DNA from: Pyrocephalus nanus
Lineage: Eukaryota; Chordata; Aves; Passeriformes; Tyrannidae
NCBI GenBank assembly: GCA_038380795.1
Contig: CM076275.1
Location: 5,272,501-5,336,500, forward strand
Reading direction: 5' to 3'
DNA: 64,000 bases
In this document: in pieces, positions 44,779-57,300 of the stretch
How positions within the stretch are numbered: position 1 is the first letter of the stretch
Layout of the letters: each line of letters opens with the position of its first letter
The notes under the pieces: generated by a model
Seen by the model: only the letters and a program-made list of their open reading frames with translations
Database searches by the model: none
Told to the model about the DNA's origin: nothing
Translations under genes and position numbers: made by a program

Positions 44779-47700
44779 TCAATTTAGGAGCCCTTAAAAC
44801 CCCAGATGTAGGTGGCTACCAAGGTAGGGCAGCACTGCCAAGCTCAAGGGTCCTGGCAGTGGAGTTCAAGGATCTCCATGCTGAAACTGGGTGAAATCAC
44901 CTGCCTGCCACAGATTTTTTGTCTCTACTTAAGAGAACCATTTCTCTTGTTTTTCTGAGCTGTGATACCCCCATCCTTGTGCTGACAATAATTAGTGCAC
45001 GATCCATGGCGCCCATGGCAAGGGACATACCCACTTCAGTGCTGCCACATCAGCACCAGGCCTAGAACACTTGAATGCTCTCACCTGGCTCTGGTCTCTC
45101 ATCTCATGGCATCAGTTATTTCTACTCCTGAGAGCTCTCCACTTCTCTCCTTCACGGCTCCCCTGGGCACAGATGCCCTCCTGGAGCTGGTTGCACATGG
45201 GCAGGCAAATGTGTTGGAGAAAGATCATCGGTGGGATGGAGTGCGGAAGGTAAGGCACACTCCCGACTGAGGGAAATACCAGGGCATCATTATGTGGTGA
45301 TTCAACCTCCTTTCCTAATCACCAGGCGAGGATCAGAGAGCCTGGAGGGGCTTCGCCCTCAGCTCTGTAGATGCAAACTCCCCACAAAGCGAGTAAACAG
45401 TCGGTGTATCTCTAATCAGAGCTTAAGCGCGCGTCTAAATTTAACATCCAAATTGTGATCCTCTGTCAAAGACATGCCCAAATCTGTTGGTTTGAAACGA
45501 AGGAACAAACACAGTGCTGAGATCCAAAGTGTGTGCGTGGGGAGGCTGTGGAGAGGGGTGATTTGGGGGGACTGGTGCAGGACAAGGCTATTCTGGCCAG
45601 CTGGGGTGAGCGGCTGGGGCATGGCAGGGGGGCGGGGGGTTCTCTAGGGTCTCCTGCAATGCGTGGGCTGCTGTGTTTGTTGGCCATATTGCAGAAAAGT
45701 GCTGCAGCCTGCCAGGAAGCAGGTGTGGCCCCAGCCCCACCTTTTGATTCCCTTCAAGAGGAGCATTTTAAAAACAATAAAAACCCAAAACACAAAACAA
45801 AGACAGTACCGAGAGCAGCATTCCCCTCATGAGCTGTGGTGGGCGCTTGGCCCAAAGTTTTGAGATCAGAAGATTAAAGAAAAATCATTATTTTCATTGG
45901 AAAATAAGGACAACAGTTCCCTTATTACTCTTTTTACCAGCATGTATTCCAAGTTCTCTTTCTTCCTCTTCCTTTCTCTGTTGCTTTCTTCCCCCACCTC
46001 CCTCCATTTTCTCTCCTTTTTTTTCTTCACTACAAGAAACAGTCTCTTTCCCAGGATAGGGACTGATCAAAACCATTCCCAAACACATCAACTTCTCTGT
46101 CAGAGACTACAAGACCCTGGAGCTCAGGGAAAGGAGATGAGATTGGTTGTTCAAGTAATCTGTGATGGGGCAGTTTAACAGTGGGGCTGAATTTCAATGG
46201 TCATTGGGGAATAAAGACAGAGAGGAAAGGGAGTAAATCCTAGAAGATGGTGGGTACAAGGCTTTGGGAAAGTGAGTAAGATCTCCTGGTCTAGGTAGCA
46301 GCTGAGCAGAAGGGGTGCAGCTACAGTTGAGGCAATATCCTTACAGCTCCCTACCAAACTGGATCAATCAGAAAGCCACCCCTGGATTTTCAGTGCTGGA
46401 AGGTCACCGAGTTTAACGCATGCTTTGTTGAGCCATGTCTGTGAGATGCTTTACTTCCCAGCACTGACATAACACATGTACACCCTGCATGGGGGCTGGG
46501 CTACTGGGTTAATGTTTGCCCTCTCCTCTGCCACAGCGATGCTGGTGGGAATTGGATCCTTTTCCATTTGGTGAGTTCCCTGATGGCTGCTCACAGTCAG
46601 CCCTACAGGGTTTGAATTCCCTGTGGAGATGGGAATTTTCTAAGCTGTCTTCTTAGACTTTGAAGAAGCAAACAAACAAAACCATCCCTTCCTTGGAGAT
46701 CCCGCTCCTGCATTCTGTTGTGCAGTCTCTGCTTGGCTTTACAGCGAAGTAGAAGAAATACATCCTGGAGGTACTACACAAAGCCAGAAAACTAATGAAA
46801 AGAGCCCCTGAAGTTATGGTGTTTCCTTCCTCAGTGTATCTCGGGGTTTTCCAGCGCCTGTGGATGGTTTTCTTAGGGCTGATGTTTGCAGAACTGCTTG
46901 CACCAGCCTGTTTGGGGGCTCTGTTAGTGTGGGTGCAGCTTTTTGCTGGACTTGCAGATTCCAACCAGGCACAGTTGGGCTGTTCCTTCCCCATCTCGAC
47001 TCTCCAATCTCTGAATGGCTTGGATAGACTCTTGGAAATTGTTTCCAGGTTGCTGGACAGCCTGGAGCAAGGCGACTGATCATGTAGAACCTGGTGAGTG
47101 TGGCTTTTACAACCAAGGTCTGCCCTTGCTTGGAGTGTCCCGAGAAATGTTGCTCCTGCCACACAGAGAGTGGCTGTGGGCAGTGCCAGACCCTGCGCCG
47201 TGATCATTTCATGGTTCAGCTCCACTCCTGGAGTAACATGGCTGTGTGCTGATGGGGTGGGCTGTACCAAGGGCTTCCCAGTTGCAGAGCCATGGAAAAC
47301 TGGGGGATTAATGAGTCTCACGTTGGTATGTGGAGCAGTGACTCTTCCTCGGACTGCTCAGCACATCAGGGGGTCACACACATGTCCCCGAGCAGAGCAG
47401 GTACAGTCCTAAAGCACCAGAGATGCTCCTTCCAACCCTCTGCCAGCTGGGCCAGGCAAGGGAGTTTGGGTACCCTGGGGAGCTTGGACTGGCAGCCCCC
47501 AAGGGGTGTTGGAGGAACAGAGAAATTCTCTTGAAGGAGTTTGTGGGAAGCCTGCCAGGATCACCATTCAGGGCTGACAGTGGGAGGATCATGGTGAGAT
47601 GCTGTCCCTCGAGTGGTTCAAGACAGGAGAGAGCCAGATGGCCTTCCACTTGGGAAGGGTGGCTGGGAAGGTTTCAGTTACTCTGATGTCCAACTCCACC

Positions 47701-50700
47701 TTCTCCCATACAGCTGGATGATTTTGCCACCTTTGTTACTGTGCCAGATTTCACAAGCTGGATGCTCAGATGCATTCTGGCTCTGAAGGCCCCTTACTCC
47801 ACGACACCTTACTGTGGCCTCCTCCAGACAGCCAGCCACTCACTCACTTCCCCTCAGACATCTCACCCATTACCCCATCCCTGGGGCTCTGGCTGTGCCC
47901 TGCTGCTCTACCTGCTCCCTTGTTTGACCCTTCACCCGAGCAAACAGGTGCTGTGTGTCTTTGCCTCCAAACCATCCTCTGTCCATGAGTCAAGGCATCA
48001 CCTTGCACGCGAAGCCAAAGGCTTTCTCTCGCCACCCTTCCACCTCTGATTGGCACTTGTGTCCACTGCTCTGTGAGGAACCCAGGGAGAGATGGATTTT
48101 GTACTGCTGCCAGCACCTAAGCCTGGCTCAGATGTCACCTTGCTGAGGCTTCTCTGTCGTTGTTGAAAGCTCATCTGTTGGATGCACAGGAAAACTTGAA
48201 CAGGCTTGAACTCTCCATAGAGTTATAAGGGTCAATGATCTGTATCTGTCTCAGCATTGCAACATCACTCTAGAGCAAGAGTTAGTTGAGCAGCTCCAGA
48301 GCAGTGGAGGTGTGTCTGAGGATGAGGGAACCTTTCAGTGCCAACTGCCTTGCTGCTGGTTCCTGTTCCAGGGAAAGTGTGACATCAGGGAGGATGGACT
48401 GGTTTGTGCCAAGGGCAGGGGAAGCATCCTTATGCATTATTCCTAATCCCCTTCCTCTTCTCCAGTTATGGTAGCAACGGGGTCAATCCTGCCTGTGATC
48501 CAGAAGCTGCCACTGCACAGGTAACCAGGGAGGTACTGAGGGATGGACAAAGTGGCAAGGACAGCCAGAAGATGTAGAGGAAACAGCAGATCCTACTGGT
48601 GGTTTTCATGGGGTACTGGCTGCCTGGGACACGAAGCAGCCTTGAGGGATGGAGAGGGGTAGTACCAGTGGGAAGGGGGCTTGGCAGGAGCTGCTCACCA
48701 GGCAGGGCGTGAGGGGCCCTGGGGTTGGGCACTACAGTGCAGCTGCCCAAACATGCTGGCACGAGAGCCAGCTGGAGCGTGTCAGGTACTCATGTGAGCA
48801 TGCCCCAACTCTGCTGCTGCTGGGACTGTGCACCTCTCACCCCGTGATTCAGCTCCCACAGAGGTTGTTAGCACCAAGGACCACATACTTTGGTCACTGC
48901 AAACTAGTTGGCCCAGCAGGTGTGCCGTGACCATCAGGATGTGAGAGCCCACAAGGGATTCCGGGCCCTTTTTTGATTGCATTCTCCTGCCAAAACTCAT
49001 ACCAAGTCTTTCACATTTTCCTTATGCTTGGGATGCAAGTTATCTTGCACTGATAATCATTCCCCTGTCTGCGGACTGCTGAGGGAAGCTGGTTTGTGGA
49101 ACCACATCGTCAATCCTCCCTGCTAGCTTTTGGATCCACTGGCCAGTTTCAGCCGAATTTAACCAGATAGGTAAAGACTTGAAAGGAGTTAGGTTTGCAC
49201 ACACTTGTGAAAAGCAGCAGGAGAGAGGAGAGAAATCCAAATTAGGACTCCCAGCTGGAAGAAAAGGCTCTAATGTGAGCCCAACCCGATTATTAGACAT
49301 CAGAGAATCCACACAAGAGGGAGCGCCCCAGGCAACCAAGCTTCATGAATTCTGCTGCTCGCAAAACAGCTGTTTATTCAGGTGCTGCAAAGCCTGTGAG
49401 ATTTTTCTGAGGCCCCAACGCACAACTCCCACCAGAGCCGTGAATCCAAACTGGGTTCAGTCCACCCCAGCCTGGAGAGAGAAGCAGCTCTGGCCAGTGT
49501 TGAAGGGACTCTGACCCTGAGCTGTCTGACCCTGCGAATCCTCACCCTCACCTCAACTCAACCTCGATGTTTGGAATGAGGACACTGGCCTCATCACCTG
49601 AGTGCTGGCAGTCCTCTGATGCCCTTTCTGTGATTCCCTGGGGGGAACATGCATGTTATCCCACGAGTGCTAAAATTTGTTGGGGAGGAGCCCAAGACCA
49701 TCTCGGCACGAAGAGCCGTGTGAGGGACCTTGTGCCCTGATGGATGCAGGAGAGGAGCCCCAGCACCCAGCAGGACACAGACTGCTCAGCCTCTGCCTGC
49801 CCTGCAGCACAGCCCTGCCCACCGTGCCTCCCCCCTCACCTTTTCTCTCCTACCAGGCAGTTCTCCTTCACCCACAGACCTGTCCCTGCACTGATACCAC
49901 AATCCTCTCGTTCCCCTGCCCAGCACCCTGCTGGTCTTTCCCTTCTGGTGCCCGAAGGTGAGCACGGAGAGCAGCTTTCCTCACTGCCTGCAGTCGCTCT
50001 CGCTCTGTTGCCATCTGTCTGCCTTGCACTGCTCCCTCCCATCCCTGTCCTGTGTTTGGAGGCACCGTAAGGACACAGCGAATGAATGAGACAACCAGGC
50101 CATGATCCTCCCTTGTGAAAGGATGCCTGGCCAGGACACCAGCAGCTGTGCCACAAAAGTTCCCTCCTGCAGACATTTACTGAGTGCAAAGAGATACCTG
50201 CAAGCTGATAGAAAACCTTCAGCTCTCAGACCTGCCCACCTCCTGTGCTATGTCCACAGTGCTGTACAAGCTGATGCAAGGCCAGCCCCTGACCTGGGGA
50301 GCTCAGGGTTTCACTGGAGAAAAGATTAACCCCCCCAGACAGGCATGTTTGCCCAGGCTGGTCTCATTGCCACAGTGTGTCCTTGTCAGCTCTCATTATG
50401 CTCCCAGCACAAGTCGAAACCTCCCACTCTGGACACTGCTGGAAACACATTTTCGAAAGCTGCCATTGCAGCACCTCTGTGGAATCAGCAGCTGTGCATG
50501 GACACTGCTTGGAGCACCTGTGACAACCAGATAGAGGCCAGGCACACAATGTCCCAGTCAGCCTGAGCCATATGGAGTATCTATTCACAGCGTAACCAGG
50601 CTGCCTGACTCATAGCATCTATCCAAGGTGCAACCTAGTCAGTCCAAAATAGCCACGCTTAGCCATCTCTCTACACTGTCTCTCCCAAAATGGCCAGTTT

Positions 50701-53214
50701 TGATTGCTTAGTGGGGGAGCATAAGAAACAAGGCATCTGTAACTCGCTCCTTCTCCCACTTTTCTGCATCAGTGCGAGTACATGATTGTTCTTGGGCTGT
50801 TGCATTTACTAACTTCCACCGAGCTATCTATCCCAAATGGATCAAAACCTTGTTTGAAGCCAAATAACACTTCTGGGCTCTGCAATACCCTGTGGCAATT
50901 TGTTCCAGTATGTCCTCTTCCTTTAGTTTGTTTCAACTCTGCTGCTCATTCATTTCTGAGCTACAAACCTTCCAGCCTGCCCCTCCCCAGAGCTCCTACT
51001 TCCAAGAATTAGGGAAGAAAGTTTCTTTGCTAATAAACCAGTACCTGCCCCATTGCCAAGGAGAAAGTGTGGTTAGAGGAAAAACTGCTCGCTCAGCAAA
51101 TCAGCTCGTTAACAAACAACGGAGCATCAGTGTTGCCAACCCAGTTTGGAAAAAATAAAAAAGGACCGAGGGGTATTTGATCCCCTTTTGTTTGTCCATG
51201 ATACAGAAGGAAGCCCACTACTGCTCAAGGTGCAGCTGCACTTGCATACTCCACACGTGGCAAAAAACAAAGCGAGGTGCAGGGAGCAGGGAATGCCACT
51301 GCTGCAGCATGGAGGGAGCTGGAACGATCCTCTAGGACTTGCCTTGGAGCAGTTGGCAGGAGCGCAGGATGCAAAATGCATTAGTTTCTAACAGATGTTT
51401 GATTCCAGGTGTTATGCCTCCTTTGAACTCTCCCTACGTACATGAACGATGCTTGTTTGTTTGGAGGGCTGGGAGATGCACCGGTTTGAGAACATTAGGA
51501 TTTGAAATAACACCCGTGGTGTGAGCCGTAGCTGAGGGAAAGGCTCGGGAGAAGGGCAGATCCCGCTGCACTCTCCCCTCTGCAGGCAGGGTGGTTGGGC
51601 TCACTTTTGGAATGCTATGGAGCATGTTAGAGCACAACAAGCAGATGGGGAGAAGCAGAGAGACTGAACTCCCTAGCTGGGTTAGAGACCCTGCTCAGAC
51701 CCTCAGGAACCCCAACCCCTTATCAGACAGGCGGATGTCCCTGAACTGTTCCCGGTGAGGGGAGGTGTGCTGCACAATACCAAGCCCAGTGACTTTACTG
51801 TCCCAAATACCGAGACAGCCCAGCCTTCCTCAGGAGCCCCACACAGACTGTTTGCTTTCCATCCCAAGGCTCTGATAACCTCCCAGCTCTGTCTAGCTGA
51901 CAGCCTGGAGAGCCGTGGCAGCTCCCTACACATGCCGGGACAGAGGAAGCAGAGGGTTCCAAGTCCTCCTGCCTGGATCCCGGGCAAAGCCTGTTGGCCA
52001 CAGTCCTGCTTGCCCAGTAGAGCCTGCCCAGCTCCAGCCACCACACAACCTGAGTTTCCACACATCCTGGAAACTCTCAGCCCTTCACAGCCACAAACCC
52101 AAAGGAGCAACAGCTTCTTTTAAGGGTTTTCCCAGAAGCAACTCCTGTCGTGTAACAGCTGATCTTTGCCCCTCCGGAGTGCTGTGCTCCACCGAGTCTG
52201 CCTTTAATTCCCCGGGAGGCTGATTAGCTGATAACTGCAGTTTGGCTCCAAGTGCCCAGGCCTCCCTCTCTGTATTTCCACCCCTTTTCTCAACGCTGCA
52301 CATGAACACAGGAAATAATTCCTGCATGCCCTGAACTGGGACTGGGCTTGCTCTGGGATTCCATCATATTTTGTCATAAGGCACCTGATAGTGAACAAAG
52401 GTGAAGAGATACAAAACCACACACGTTTACACTCGCACTCTCTTGTGAAGCCGGGACAGTGGCTCTGGCTTCAGCTCCCCAGCTCTGCTGCCTGTCCTCC
52501 CTGAAGGGTACAAGGGTAGGCAAGGAGCTCTCACCTCAGTATACAGGGAAGCAGGGGCTGGGAAACGCCAGCACTGTGACTACACTCAGGGATCCCCAAG
52601 TCACAGCCCAGTTCCAGGTGACAGTGGAAGCTGCTTCATGGGGAATGCGGGGACAGAGCTTGGAGCAGTACTGTCTCACCCCGATAAGTGAGGCTGTACG
52701 TGGCCAACAGCTGAGCCTACAGCGGGACGCCATCGCTGCTCCTGCCCCAGCTCATCCATTTCTTCCAGCACAAGCCTGCTCCCTGCAGAAATCCTGCCCC
52801 GTTCAGACACCTGGAGTGCTTCTCTGTTCAGCCCCTCCACACCTGCCTTGCTCTGCAGCGTCACTTTTGCCTTTGATACCTGGAGCCCACCTGCTCGCAC
52901 TGGCTGCAGCCTGCTAAAGATTCCCAGCTAACACCAGATGCAAACTCAGTGCAAACACAGATAAAGATTTTCCAGACTCCTTCCATAACCTGCCATGCTA
53001 GGGCTGTCAGAAGGAAGGCAGAGAAGAAGCGCTCTCCCTCTACATCCCAAAGCTCTCTCTGTAGGTTAAGACGGTTTCCAGCAAAAAGTTATTCACACGC
53101 AAAAGAAGTTTCGTGACTAAACCTCTGCATCCTCCACGGCTCCCTCCATCCATGCTGCACAGACTGCTCCCTGAGTCATTTTAACTTCCCACACCGGCGA
53201 GCAGCGTGCCTTAC

Positions 53215-53560
53215 CTGTTGCAACAGGAGAGAGCTCTCCTGAAGTTTACTGCCTCTCTGCTCCCTCCGCCGAAAATCCTCTCCCGCAGCAGCACATGGCT
53301 GGCTGCTGGGGGTCCATGGTGCTTGCAGGTCAGAGGAGAGGGCTCCGACGAATTCCTGCAGGAAGGGACTTTCCCGGCTGAACCTCCGGCAGCACCGGTC
53401 GGGAGCAGCGAGGGAGAAAGTTGCAGGGGGTGGAACTGCCTCGCTGAAGAACCAGCCCTTCCGTGACGGGCTGGAGGTGGAGGAAGAGGAGAGGCATCGC
53501 CCGCTCCCTCGCTGCAGAAGTGGTGTGTGTGTGTGTCTGTCAGAGCTGGGCAAGGACCCA
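53215..53560 (-). other. FAT2: Probable non-coding first exon of FAT2 (5' end approximate)
   Basis: On the minus strand the sequence CAACAG|GTAAGG at 53220-53209 is a near-perfect splice donor, giving an exon 3' end at 53215. It faces the acceptor of the first coding exon at 41820, leaving an intron 1 of 11,394 bases. The sequence upstream is moderately GC-rich with scattered CpGs, unlike most of the surrounding DNA. The transcription start cannot be placed; a (GT)n tract at about 53521-53536 probably lies near or above it. No open frame joins this exon to the ATG, so it would be entirely 5' UTR. FAT genes normally begin with a non-coding exon (family knowledge). The exon is inferred, not proved. 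Confidence 0.5.
53521..53536. repeat. Short (GT)n microsatellite
   Basis: About seven GT dinucleotides near the inferred FAT2 first exon. A similar short tract lies at about 63717-63730. Confidence 0.85.
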
Positions 53561-53800
53561 AGCCTTAGAGCCAAATAATTGCAGAGCTTCTTACTGTTAG
53601 ATTAACTAGTATTGCCATGAAATCCGGGACCTCGACTGCAGGAGGGGAGGGGGGGGGGCTGGAATATGTCAGGCAAATCCCTCCAACACACCTGAAAAAC
53701 CCGAAGATTGTTTTTTAACTAGCTGCCAGGTGGGCGTTGTAAGGAGGGATGGGGAGAAGGGGGTGGGGGAAACCTGAATCTGCCCTCGGAGCAGCTGCGT
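53561..53800 (-). promoter_or_regulatory. Candidate FAT2 promoter-proximal region with G-runs
   Basis: This lies directly upstream of the inferred first exon. It has a run of ten G at 53649-53658 and four G-runs at 53746-48, 51-54, 59-63 and 65-69 separated by loops of 1-4 bases, which fits the canonical G-quadruplex pattern on the plus strand (the FAT2 template strand). I see no convincing TATA box at a fixed distance. The promoter role is inferred from position only. Confidence 0.3.
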
Positions 53801-54352
53801 GAGGAGAGGCACTTTGAAGGTGGTTGTTGTTGTTTGTGTTGGGGGAGCCCCCAGAAACCCCGGCTGCTGCCAACAAGCCCCGGGGAGCTCAGCGCTGCAC
53901 AGGCAGAGGATGAAAAGGTGGTCCCTGTCCTGAAAAGGCAGGGGGCAGAGAAAAGAGAGGGAGGCAGCCAGGGGAGATGGCAGCATAGGGAGACCAAACA
54001 ACGCGCGGGAGCTTTGGGGGGGGTTTTCTTGGTACAGAAAGAGCATCCTGACTCTGGGGGTGTTCTTCAGGGCTGGAACAAAGTGAAAAGACCTGGACCC
54101 TTCTGTGAGTGTTCCCAACGAGGGTAGCTTCAGTCCTGTTTGTTCCAGTCTCCTTCCCCGTCCCCTCCTCCTTCCCACCGCAACCCCCAGTAAATACTAA
54201 CATACCCCCTTTGGACTGCAATGAGGTTTGAACAGATGTAGGGGTAGGTCCTAATGTGGGACATCAATGTTCAGGTTTAGGTGAAGTTTCCCCTGCCTCC
54301 AGTGCGTTTTTGCAGAGGATATTACCAGGAAGCTTTCTGTATGGTTTTAGGG

Positions 54353-54381
54353 AAAAAAAAAAAAAACAAAAACAAACAAAC
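54353..54381. repeat. Poly-A with CAAA-type extension
   Basis: Fourteen A followed by imperfect CAAA/CAAAAA units. Shaped like a retroposon tail, but no body is recognised upstream. Confidence 0.8.
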
Positions 54382-57300
54382 ACCATTGATGACATTGATG
54401 ACAGCGAGCGCAGGAGGAGGAGATAGACAGCCCATTAACATTCTGTCTGAGGAGGGGTGGTTTCTGCAAACCTCCACCTTGCTGGTCTCCAGCAATCCCC
54501 CAGGACAGCAGGCTATGGATCCTCTGGCCACACATACAGCCTCAACTGAACCCTATCTCAAACTAGACGCTATCAGATTAAATCACACAGCACCAATCCA
54601 TGGGAAAATCCATGTGATTTCATGGTGCAAATCCAAAAAGAAGTTGACCCACAATATATTGGACTGTTTAGGGTTGTTGGTGGAGGGGAGTGAGAGTAAT
54701 ATGGTAAATTCACCAGAAACTGCAGTTTTGATGGGATCAAAATTGCTCAGGAATTTAGATTAAATCTAGGGAACAAGTTTGTACCAGGAATGAGAGAGGA
54801 AATGTGCACAGCGTAGTGAGACTGAATGATCTCCTTGGGGTCACCACGGGACAGTGCTGAGTTGGGAGCCCTGCTAGCTTTTGTGCTACAAGTGTTCATG
54901 TTAGGTGCTCTGCTCACAGCATCCTAACTCCACTTGGAAAATTATTTCAAGGCCAAGAAAGAGTTTGAATTGAATGGGAAGAAGGCAAAAATCCAGTTGG
55001 ATTTATAGTGCAGCTGGTCCATTTTTCCAGCCGGTTTATTCAGATGATTTATAGGGGGACTTGTAGTGAAGTTTTGAGGAATATAAAAGTGACAGTAGAA
55101 GTAATAACAGTACTCTGATATTGCACATCAGCTCTTCTTTAAGATGTCTCATGAGAGGAGGCCGGGGGATCAGTCATTAATGGCAGTGGGAGGCGCATTT
55201 GGGAGGAAAGAAAGGAAAAGTTCCTTCATGCAGCTGCGTGTCTCGCAGCCGTGGAGGGCGAGAAAATCAGGTACTGGTGGCTGGATTTCAGTGGGGCTGA
55301 CGCAGAGCTCGGAACAATACTTGTATTATATTTAGACATACCAAGGTACAAGTGAGCAAACCTCTGGCTTCAGGGCATCAGCTGATTGCTACAAGAACCA
55401 GCATTTCCCTGCGTTTGGAGCCTTTGACAACTGGCCAGGTGCCTTGTTCCTTTTGCCTGAGTCTGGAGCAGTGGGGACTCCTGGAGACAGTGGACTCAGA
55501 GACTTGGTCTCATCCAGTGTAGCAAGGTGTGAACCCTCAGCTAGTGCTGAGCTCAGCAAGGCAAGACAATACCAAACGTACCAGATGGTTTAATAATAAG
55601 AAATGTTGCCTTTCCTAATTAAATCATGGCAGTGGGGTGAGCAGCAATCTAGCTATGGGGAAGAGACCCTAAAATCCTCATGTTTTATTATCCTCATATC
55701 ATATTAATAGCTAGCTAGGACACTAAGATGGAGTCTTGCCTTCCATACAAAGGCAGACGTGGTCTCTTAGGGCCCATTTGGATTGGTTACTCTCCCAGTG
55801 ACCCAGGAAGGACAAGAAGCACACAAGACCTTCTCCAGAGGTCCAGAGAAGCTGTTAATTCTTTATCAGTGGTGGGCAAGAGCCTGGGACTGGTGAAAAC
55901 TTTCTGGCTCTGCCTCCTTAGCTCTCCTGCTTAACTTGAAGTCAGGCTGGGCTGGGAAAAAAAGTGTTGTGTTTATCCCAACAAGCAACTCCTTCTCCTG
56001 CAGAAAGGGGTGGGTTGCAGAATTACCTGTGGTTGCAAGCAGAGAGGATTGGCCTGGCTTGGGGAACTGTGCCAGGAGGAAAGAAAGAAGATGGAGCTGT
56101 GCATGGTGCCTGGCTTTGCCCTCAGTCCTTCTTCACACTGCTCAGGCAGTCAGTCAAACAAGCCAACAAAAGCTCCCCAAGCTGGTGTCAACATTTCATG
56201 CCACCATGTCCCGCTGTCAGGATCTCACACCATCAGATGCAATGGGACCTTTTCCAGGGTGCAGGAAATGCCAGAGCTCTGTCACTTGGCTGGCAAAGGC
56301 ACTCTTTTCTCCCTAATAAAGGGGAGAGATTTTATTTCCTGGTTCCACCCAAGATCTCCATGTGATAAAGCCAAGATGTTCTGCTGTGGGTTACCTGCAC
56401 ACAAAGTTTTGCAGTCAGGCTGCATGTTCAGGCTGGGGTAGGGAAATCACCACGGGCCTCTCTGGACCAACAAGAAACACTTAGAGGGGCCTCCCTGCCA
56501 ATGGCTGTACCTCCTCACTGCCCTGGGGACCAGACCTGCCTGCCTCCTGAAGACATGCCTGCAGGCCCATCTTCTAGCTTATCCTTCTAAACATGGGCCC
56601 TTCCTGCCCAGCACTTGTAACTGGTCCCACTCAGGTGTTGCCTCCATGGACCTGGAGGTCAGGGCAGTGCTGTTGAGATGTGGCACTGGATTGTTTCTCC
56701 AAACCCTTCTGTCCTCAGAAACAGACCTGATGGGGTGACCCTCTTGATCATCCCTCCTAAGGGTCTGGCACCCTTTGGGTGAGCTGGCCCACCCAGGATC
56801 TGGAGTGCTTCAGCTGTTGTGTTGAGGGTGGGCAGCAACACTCCTGGTGGGCACTTCCTAAGCATTCCCAGCTCCCATTGCTATCCCATGGTGCATGACT
56901 TGCTATATCAGTCCACCTCCAAATCTACAGCGAACATTCGCTCAGGGGTATGCTGGGACCTGTGAGTTACCCTCCCTCGGGGACAAACAACTTTGGTTTC
57001 CCCTTTCCTAAAAAATAGAGCTGGTCTGTGTGTCTGCCCCTTCAGCCCCAGCATCTGCTGCACTGAAGTGCTCTGTGAGTATGTTTGCATGGGAACGTGC
57101 AGGGACTTGCAAGGGAAGGGGCGATTATCTGCCTGGAACGGCGGCAGCGTTTTCCCCAACAAGCGTGAGCGTGTGCTGGGGGCGGGGAGGAGCCAGCCCT
57201 GTGTAGGGATCAGCTCCCTGTGCTGTGTCTGTACTGCAGCCTCCTTGACCAGCGCTGATGGAAACCCTCCCTGGGCTGCTCCAGTGGGTCAGGGTTGTTC

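Larger units (their letters stand above)
41821..53214 (-). other. FAT2 intron 1 (inferred)
   Basis: 11,394 bases between the inferred first exon and the first coding exon. It holds T16 at 43317-43332, A16 at 44763-44778, a pyrimidine-rich stretch at about 45950-46040 and overlapping anonymous ORFs on both strands at 46653-47321. I recognise no gene. Large first introns often carry enhancers, but I see nothing that proves one. Confidence 0.5.

Noticed and set aside
55936..56441. Three overlapping plus-strand ORFs of 126-143 codons
   Set aside because: All three frames of the same strand are open at once, which indicates a stop-poor stretch and not a gene. No domain recognised.
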